Positions 59,502 through 64,000 of a stretch of DNA of 64,000 bases are shown here, in pieces. The position numbers were made by a program, and so were the translations under genes. Source of the DNA: Pseudonocardia phyllosphaerae (GTDB lineage Bacteria > Actinomycetota > Actinomycetes > Mycobacteriales > Pseudonocardiaceae). Within the stretch, counting starts at the first letter, position 1. Each line of letters starts with the position of its first letter. The notes beneath the pieces were generated by a model. The model was given only the letters and a program-made list of their open reading frames with translations. It made no database searches and had not been told where the DNA came from. Location: contig NZ_JBKGXS010000001.1 of assembly GCF_046546475.1 (NCBI RefSeq), positions 1,083,876 through 1,147,875 of the forward strand. Direction: 5' to 3'.

Positions 59502-60152
59502 GTGCCGTACCGACAACCCGTCCCTGGTGGTGCCGAGAAGCGCTCCCCGGCGCTCACCTCGGTGGAGGACTGCGGCCCGGCACCGGGCAGCGCCACCACT
59601 GTGCCGACCACCAGTGCGCCGACCACGACACCGGCCCAGGTGCCGCACGGGTCCCGGGTCCTGCTCCTCAACGCCAGCTTCGAGCCGCTCGCCGTAGTGA
59701 CCTCGAAGCGGGCCATCTGCCTGCTGCTCTCCGGCAAGGCCGAGTGCCTCCAGGAGGCGCTGGAGGGCTCCGCGTTCCACTCCGAGAACCTCGAGCTCCC
59801 CGCTCCCTCGGTGCTGCGGCTCTCCCGCTACGTGCGCGTGCCCTACCGCCGTGCGGTCCCGATGACCCGCGCCGGTGTGCTCCGCCGGGACGGCCGGCGC
59901 TGTGCCTACTGCTCCCGCCGCGCCGACACGATCGACCACGTCATCCCGCGCAGCCGCGGGGGCCAGCACAGCTGGGAGAACTGCGTGGCCGCGTGCCGGG
60001 CCTGCAACTCGAAGAAGGCCGACCGGCTGATCGAGGAGATCGGCTGGACGCTGCCGAAGAAGCCCGGCCCGCCCGCCCGCAACGGGGCCGGCGTGCTGGT
60101 GCTGGCCGTCGAGCCGCTCCCGGCCTGGGAGCCCTGGCTCGCCGCGGCGTGA
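59502..60152 (+). CDS. HNH endonuclease family protein
   Basis: 216 residues from GTG 59502, preceded by GGAGG at 59490-59494. The C-terminal HNH module has two CxxC pairs (RCAYCSRRADTIDHV and VAACRACNSKKADRL) and the DHVIPRSRGGQHSWENC core with catalytic His and Asn. The middle part, LLLNASFEPLAVVTSKRAI with LRLSRYVRVPYRRAVPMT, is the typical partner of this widespread actinobacterial group, a predicted DNA-repair or housekeeping nuclease rather than a homing enzyme. The N-terminal 50 residues are low complexity. Confidence 0.87.
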   Translation: MPYRQPVPGGAEKRSPALTSVEDCGPAPGSATTVPTTSAPTTTPAQVPHGSRVLLLNASFEPLAVVTSKRAICLLLSGKAECLQEALEGSAFHSENLELPAPSVLRLSRYVRVPYRRAVPMTRAGVLRRDGRRCAYCSRRADTIDHVIPRSRGGQHSWENCVAACRACNSKKADRLIEEIGWTLPKKPGPPARNGAGVLVLAVEPLPAWEPWLAAA

Positions 60153-60169
60153 ACTCGCGGACGTCGTGA

Positions 60170-60202
60170 CCGGTGCCGGGTGGTTTCCCCGCCCGGCACC
60201 GG
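60170..60202. terminator. Convergent terminator after the HNH gene
   Basis: CCGGTGCCGGG pairs perfectly with CCCGGCACCGG around an 11-base loop, between two convergent genes. Confidence 0.75.
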
Positions 60203-60213
60203 ATCACGCGTTC

Positions 60214-60492
60214 TCAGCGGCGCAGCAGCGCCCGCCAGGCCCGCCGCACCTGCGCCGGGACGACCGACGAGCGCGCGCCGCGGCCCGTGCGGGCCCGGAA
60301 CGCCCCGCACGCCGAGCCGCAGGCGCTGCAGTCGCTGCCCGGGCGGTAGTGCTCGTGCGCGTCCCGGCTGTGCCCGCAACGGCACAGGTCCGTGGTCGCG
60401 GCGGGGGTGACCGGCCCGAACGTCACACCGTTCTCCGAGGACGTCCGCGGCTGCGGCAGGACGATGACCGGGGTGTCGCGGGTGGTGTTCAC
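60214..60492 (-). CDS. Cys/His-rich small protein (92 aa)
   Basis: GTG 60492 with GGAGGAACC directly upstream. The central section CRCGHSRDAHEHYRPGSDC continues SACGSACG, giving six cysteines and three histidines, likely a metal-binding fold. The basic C-terminus (RRAWRALLRR) could contact nucleic acid. Unknown function. Confidence 0.65.
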   Translation of the reverse strand: MNTTRDTPVIVLPQPRTSSENGVTFGPVTPAATTDLCRCGHSRDAHEHYRPGSDCSACGSACGAFRARTGRGARSSVVPAQVRRAWRALLRR

Positions 60493-60816
60493 GTCGGTTC
60501 CTCCGAGCGGGCTGGGGGCTCCCGGCACTCTTGCGGTACCGGGCGGGTCTCGCGACGGCCGATCGGCCGTTCTGCCCGGATTCTCGGTTGGTCCGGACGG
60601 CCCATTAGCGGTGCTGCGTCCGGATCGACACATCTGATGACGGTGACGTGATCGTCCTCCACGTTCCGTGACGCAACCCCCTGTCGCACCTGCGGGAACG
60701 GGTGATCCACTTCGTCCGGACGCGCCGGGGCCGCGTAACACCGGCGCTCCTGGCACGACGAGAAGTGGAGACCCGCAGCCGACGGGTCCTTCCCGGCCGA
60801 GGAGGCACCGGACCCG
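60493..60816. other. 324-base intergenic region upstream of the LCP gene
   Basis: Holds the RBS of the Cys/His-rich gene and, around 60600-60660, the least GC-rich stretch (TTAGCG, ATCTGATGACG), which is where the LCP promoter would be expected. No further gene, repeat or RNA was recognised. Confidence 0.4.
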
Positions 60817-61884
60817 ATGCGCAACGCCGTACCCCCCACCCGGGGCGACGACCTGGTCCCGGGCATGCGCCCGGACCGTCCCCGGCGGCGCGGGCGCCGC
60901 GTGCTGGTCGCGTTGCTGGCCGTGGTCCTGCTGCTCCTGCTGGCCGCCGCGGGCGCGGTCGCGTACCTGACGTCGTCGATCGGCAACGACATCTCCCGGA
61001 TCCCGGACGCGTTCCGCGGGATCGACGCGAACGACCGTCCGGCGAGCTTCGGCGGCACCACGTTCCTGCTGGTCGGCACGGACTCCCGCTCCAGCGAGCC
61101 CACCACCGGCTCCGAGGCGGACCCGAACGCCGACGCCGGCAGCCAGCGCAGCGACGTGATCATGCTCGGCACCGTCGCGCCGGACGGCAGCAACGCCTCG
61201 GTCGTCTCCATCCCGCGCGACTCGTGGGTCGAGGTGCCCGGCAAGGGCATGAACAAGATCAACGCCGCGTACGCGTTCGGCGGGGCGCCGCTGCTCATCG
61301 AGACCGTCGAGAAGCTGACCGGGGTGCGCGTCGACCACTTCGGCGTCATCGACTTCGCCGGGTTCACCGGGCTGGTCGACTCCGTCGGCGGGATCGACGT
61401 CGACGTCGCGCAGGCCACCAGCAACAACGGCGTCGACTTCCGCGCCGGGCGCAACCACCTCGACGGCACCCAGGCGCTGGCCTACGTCCGGCAGCGGCAC
61501 GGCCTGCCCAACGGCGACCTGGACCGCGCCGCGCGCCAGCAGAACGCGATGAAGGCGCTGCTGACCACGGTGCAGCGCAAGGCGAGCACCGACCCGGCGG
61601 CGCTGTACGCGTTCGCGACCAACGTCGGTGACGCGGTGAGCGTGGACGACTCGCTGTCCAACACCGGGCTGGCGCAGCTCGCACTGCAGTCGCGCGACCT
61701 GCGGGCCTCGAACGTCGCGTTCGTGACCGCCCCGGTGCGCGGCCTGGGCCGGGAGGGCGCGCAGTCGGTCGTCTACCTCGACGACGACCGCGGCGCCGAG
61801 CTGTGGGGCGCGGTCCGCAACGGCTCGGTGACCGAGTGGAGCGACCGGCACCCGTCGCAGAGCCTGTCGGGACTTCCGTCGTGA
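60817..61884 (+). CDS. LytR-CpsA-Psr (LCP) family protein
   Basis: 355 residues from ATG 60817. A cytoplasmic basic N-terminus leads to one transmembrane anchor (VLVALLAVVLLLLLAAAGAV, residues 29-48). The extracellular LCP domain includes FLLVGTDSRSSEPTTG, VVSIPRDSWVEVPGKG and NKINAAYAFGGAPLLIE, then RHGLPNGDLDRAARQQ with the conserved Arg residues that bind pyrophosphate. LCP enzymes transfer polyprenyl-linked glycopolymers (arabinogalactan, teichoic acid or capsule) to peptidoglycan. The downstream nucleotide-sugar genes suggest a local surface-polysaccharide function. Confidence 0.92.
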   Translation: MRNAVPPTRGDDLVPGMRPDRPRRRGRRVLVALLAVVLLLLLAAAGAVAYLTSSIGNDISRIPDAFRGIDANDRPASFGGTTFLLVGTDSRSSEPTTGSEADPNADAGSQRSDVIMLGTVAPDGSNASVVSIPRDSWVEVPGKGMNKINAAYAFGGAPLLIETVEKLTGVRVDHFGVIDFAGFTGLVDSVGGIDVDVAQATSNNGVDFRAGRNHLDGTQALAYVRQRHGLPNGDLDRAARQQNAMKALLTTVQRKASTDPAALYAFATNVGDAVSVDDSLSNTGLAQLALQSRDLRASNVAFVTAPVRGLGREGAQSVVYLDDDRGAELWGAVRNGSVTEWSDRHPSQSLSGLPS

Positions 61885-61902
61885 CGGTCTGCGGATACCA
61901 GA

Positions 61903-61932
61903 ACGGCCGGTGCGGGAGTCCGCACCGGCCGT
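61903..61932. terminator. Bidirectional terminator between the LCP gene and rfbF
   Basis: 13-base perfect stem (ACGGCCGGTGCGG and complement) with loop GAGT in a convergent gap. Confidence 0.8.
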
Positions 61933-61961
61933 CCGATGAGCTCAGAGGAGTCCGGAAGGGC

Positions 61962-62750
61962 TCACCACACCTTCCAGGGCGCCTCGCCGGCGTTCCAGAG
62001 CTTGTTGAGCTCCTGGTAGTCCTTGAAGGTGTCCATGGCGGACCAGAAGCCGTCGTGGCGGTGGACGCCGAGCTTCCCGTCGCGGGCGACGCGCTGCAGC
62101 GGGGTGTGCTCGAGCCAGAGCTGCGGGTCGTCGTCGAGGTAGTCGTCGAGGAACTCGCGCTTGAAGGCGAAGAAGCCGCCGGAGACGAAGCCGGAGACCT
62201 GGGTGGGCTTCTCGTTGAACTCGACGACCTGGTTGTCCTCGACGTGCATCTCGCCGAACTTCGACGTCGGGTGCACACCGGTCACGGTGCCGACGTTGCC
62301 GGACTGCTCGTGCTCCTTGGTGAGCTGCGCCAGGTCGATGTCGGAGACGCCGTCGCCGTAGGTGAGCAGGAAGTTGTCGGTGTCGATGTAGTCCTTGATG
62401 CGGCGGACGCGCGCACCGGTCGCGGTCTCCAGACCGGTCTCGGCGAAGGTGATCTGCCAGTCCTCGTCGACGCCGTTGTGGAAGTCGATCTGGTGCTGGT
62501 CACCCATGTTGAGGGTGAAGTCCGAGCGCCGGGCGCGGTAGTCGAGGAAGTACTCCTTGATGGCCCAGCTCTTGTAGCCCAGGCACAGCACGAAGCGACG
62601 GAAGCCGGCGTTGCGGTAGATCTTCATGATGTGCCAGAGGATCGGCTGCCCGCCGATCTCCACCATCGCCTTGGGCAGGGACTCGCTGGCCTCGCGGATG
62701 CGGGTGCCCTGGCCACCACAGAGGATGACGACCGGAGTGTCGGAGTTCAT
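61962..62750 (-). CDS. rfbF: Glucose-1-phosphate cytidylyltransferase (copy 1)
   Basis: 262 residues from ATG 62750. VVILCGGQGTRIREASES is the nucleotidyltransferase signature. GHPTSKFGE-type residues appear in TGVHPTSKFGEMHVED, and FSAMDT-type ending in DGFWSAMDTFKDYQELNKLW. It makes CDP-glucose from CTP and glucose-1-phosphate, entry to CDP-3,6-dideoxyhexoses or other CDP sugars. No CDP-glucose 4,6-dehydratase gene is present in the window. A close paralogue lies 118 bases upstream on the same strand. Confidence 0.92.
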   Translation of the reverse strand: MNSDTPVVILCGGQGTRIREASESLPKAMVEIGGQPILWHIMKIYRNAGFRRFVLCLGYKSWAIKEYFLDYRARRSDFTLNMGDQHQIDFHNGVDEDWQITFAETGLETATGARVRRIKDYIDTDNFLLTYGDGVSDIDLAQLTKEHEQSGNVGTVTGVHPTSKFGEMHVEDNQVVEFNEKPTQVSGFVSGGFFAFKREFLDDYLDDDPQLWLEHTPLQRVARDGKLGVHRHDGFWSAMDTFKDYQELNKLWNAGEAPWKVW

Positions 62751-62868
62751 GCGGGCCTTCCGTTGGATCGGGAGCCTGTTCGGCGGGACAAGTTACTCGG
62801 TTTGCGTGTCCATGGCAGACTCGGGCCCTCCCAAGCGACCGGGGGTCCGAATGTCCGCTGACCTGCGC

Positions 62869-63660
62869 TCACCAGGTCTTCCACGGAGCGTCGCCGCGCG
62901 ACCACAGACCGTTGAGGTACTGGAAGTCCTTGTAGGTGTCCATGGCGCACCAGAACCCGTCGTGGGTGTGGACGCCGAGCTGCCCGTCGCGGGCGAGCTT
63001 CTGCAGCGGCTCGTGCTCGAGCCACAGGTCGTCGCCGCCGGAGGCGAGGTAGTCGGTCAGGAACTCGCGCTTGAAGGCGAAGAACCCGCCGGAGACGAAG
63101 CCGGACACCTGGGTGGGCTTCTCGTTGAACTCGACGACCTGGCCGCCGTCGACGTGCATCTCGCCGAACTTCGACGTCGGGTGCACGCCGGTGACGGTGC
63201 CGACCAGCCCGGACGCCTCGTGCTCGTCGGCCAGGGCGGCGATGTCGATGTCCGAGACGCCGTCGCCGTAGGTCAGCAGGAAGTTCTCGGTGTCGATGTA
63301 CGGGGCGATCGCCGCGACCCGCGAGCCGGTCGCGGCCTCCAGCCCGGTCTCGGCGAAGGTGATCTCCCAGTCCTCCGCGGCCTCGCTGTGGAACGCCGCC
63401 GGCTCGCCGCCGCCCAGAGACAGCGTGAAGTCCGCGGAGCGGGCCCGGTAGTCGAGGAAGTACTCCTTGATGGCCCAGCTCTTGTAGCCCAGGCAGAGCA
63501 CGAAGCGACGGAAGCCGGCCTGGCGGTAGAGCTTCATGATGTGCCAGACGATGGGCCTGCCACCCACCTCGACCATGGCCTTGGGCAGGGACTCGCTGGC
63601 CTCGCGGATGCGGGTGCCCTGGCCGCCGCAGAGGATGACGACGGGAGTGTCGGGGTGCAT
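62869..63660 (-). CDS. rfbF: Glucose-1-phosphate cytidylyltransferase (copy 2)
   Basis: 263 residues from ATG 63660. Identical to copy 1 over long stretches (TPVVILCGGQGTRIREASES, FRRFVLCLGYKSWAIKEYFL, EFNEKPTQVSGFVSGGFFA), with divergence mainly in residues 75-115 and 205-225. All active-site motifs are intact, so both copies look functional. Tandem duplication with a 907-base period is the simplest origin, followed by divergence or selection for two differently regulated isozymes. Confidence 0.92.
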   Translation of the reverse strand: MHPDTPVVILCGGQGTRIREASESLPKAMVEVGGRPIVWHIMKLYRQAGFRRFVLCLGYKSWAIKEYFLDYRARSADFTLSLGGGEPAAFHSEAAEDWEITFAETGLEAATGSRVAAIAPYIDTENFLLTYGDGVSDIDIAALADEHEASGLVGTVTGVHPTSKFGEMHVDGGQVVEFNEKPTQVSGFVSGGFFAFKREFLTDYLASGGDDLWLEHEPLQKLARDGQLGVHTHDGFWCAMDTYKDFQYLNGLWSRGDAPWKTW

Positions 63661-63915
63661 GAACGCCTTCCGTGCCGGGGGAACCGGCGCTGGGGAGCAA
63701 GGGGTGTTGCGTGGGTACGTCCGTACACCATCGCAGGGGTGTTAGCAGGGTGTGACGCACGTCCTGGGCTGCCAGGAGAGAGATCCCGCCAAACGACGAA
63801 GTCGTTCACACGCCTGAGACATCGAGTTCGTTGTGTCTAGAGAAGGGCGCCGCGATCTCATTGCCGACGTCCGGGGACTGTCCGGAAGATCGTGTGTGGG
63901 CGGTGATCGTCTGTG
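63661..63915. other. Intergenic region between rfbF copy 2 and the transposase remnant
   Basis: Contains the perfect palindrome AACGAC-GAA-GTCGTT at 63792-63806 and a GAGACA/TGTCT dyad near 63827. The segment GGGGACTGTCCGGAAG near 63873 may be the inside of an IS256-type terminal repeat. GC content is lower than in flanking genes. No gene seen. Confidence 0.4.
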
Positions 63916-64000
63916 TCAGTTCAGGGCGATCCGGTCGCCGTAGAACAGTGTCAACGCGTTCAGTGCAGCCTTCCAGCCGGTGGTCCGGCCGGTCACGTTG
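63916..64000 (-). mobile_element. C-terminus of an IS256-family (mutator-type) transposase, cut by window end
   Basis: Reading from the window edge to a TGA at 63916-63918 gives 27 residues, NVTGRTTGWKAALNAL then TLFYGDRIALN. The WKxALNxLxxxYGDRI ending is typical of IS256-family transposases in actinobacteria. Only this tail is visible, so completeness of the element is unknown. It marks the right-hand border of the window next to the duplicated rfbF genes. Confidence 0.6.

Noticed and set aside
59502..60152. Homing endonuclease or intron-encoded HNH
   Set aside because: The gene is free-standing with its own RBS and terminator, and its N-terminal module is the common chromosomal actinobacterial type.

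Overview
The window is high-GC actinobacterial chromosome DNA. Codon use is strongly GC-biased, GTG and TTG starts are common, and several -10 hexamers sit only 7-10 bases upstream of start codons (leaderless transcripts). Gene content and order follow, in inverted orientation, the Mycobacterium tuberculosis block from about Rv3031 down to Rv2982. This colinearity is recalled family knowledge, not a search result. A Pseudonocardia-like member of the Pseudonocardiales is my best guess.

Layout. 0-4.3 kb: a GH57 glucan branching enzyme (running off the left edge), a methyltransferase, a FAD oxidoreductase and two small unknowns. 4.4-13.3 kb: etfBA, an OlsB-like N-acyltransferase overlapping an OlsA/PlsC-like acyltransferase, cysteine desulfurase, mnmA, a deazaflavin-type reductase and a MetE-like protein. 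13.4-19.7 kb: prfC behind an iron-box-like site, an ankyrin protein, ligA with an acidic insertion, a BKACE enzyme and an ACT-domain protein. 20-30.9 kb: gatC-gatA-gatB, an LppZ-like lipoprotein, a hydroxyacid dehydrogenase, DoxX, a kinase-like protein, an aldehyde dehydrogenase and a PaaX regulator facing a membrane protein. 30.9-41.8 kb: branched-chain amino acid and serine genes (ilvD, ilvB-ilvN-ilvC behind a leader-peptide attenuator, serA, leuB). 42.3-44.2 kb: gltX followed by tRNA-Gln(CUG) and two tRNA-Glu(CUC). 44.3-50.5 kb: a cysteine-hydrolase-like protein, a degenerate Hsp70-like membrane protein, an IclR regulator divergent from leuC-leuD, and hupB. 50.5-59 kb: a DUF559 gene bracketed by 52-base direct repeats, ppk-mutT1, cofC/fbiD, plsC-gpsA and a cystathionine gamma-lyase-like enzyme. 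59-64 kb: accessory-looking end with small zinc proteins, an HNH endonuclease, an LCP protein, two tandem rfbF-type cytidylyltransferases and the C-terminus of an IS256-type transposase.

How the genes work together. The ilv/leu genes cover acetohydroxyacid synthase, isomeroreductase, dehydratase, isopropylmalate isomerase and isopropylmalate dehydrogenase. GltX with GatCAB forms the indirect route to Gln-tRNA(Gln), and the tRNAs concerned lie directly behind gltX. PlsC and GpsA feed glycerophospholipid synthesis, while the OlsB/OlsA-like pair may make ornithine lipid.

Most notable: the ilvB attenuator with a probably leaderless ILVL peptide; a 54-base nested palindrome present twice; direct repeats around the DUF559 gene; an iron box plus leader hairpin before prfC; and the tandem rfbF/IS256 junction, where the conserved order breaks. 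No CRISPR array, prophage or obvious defence island was seen, and no clearly novel multigene system could be demonstrated.
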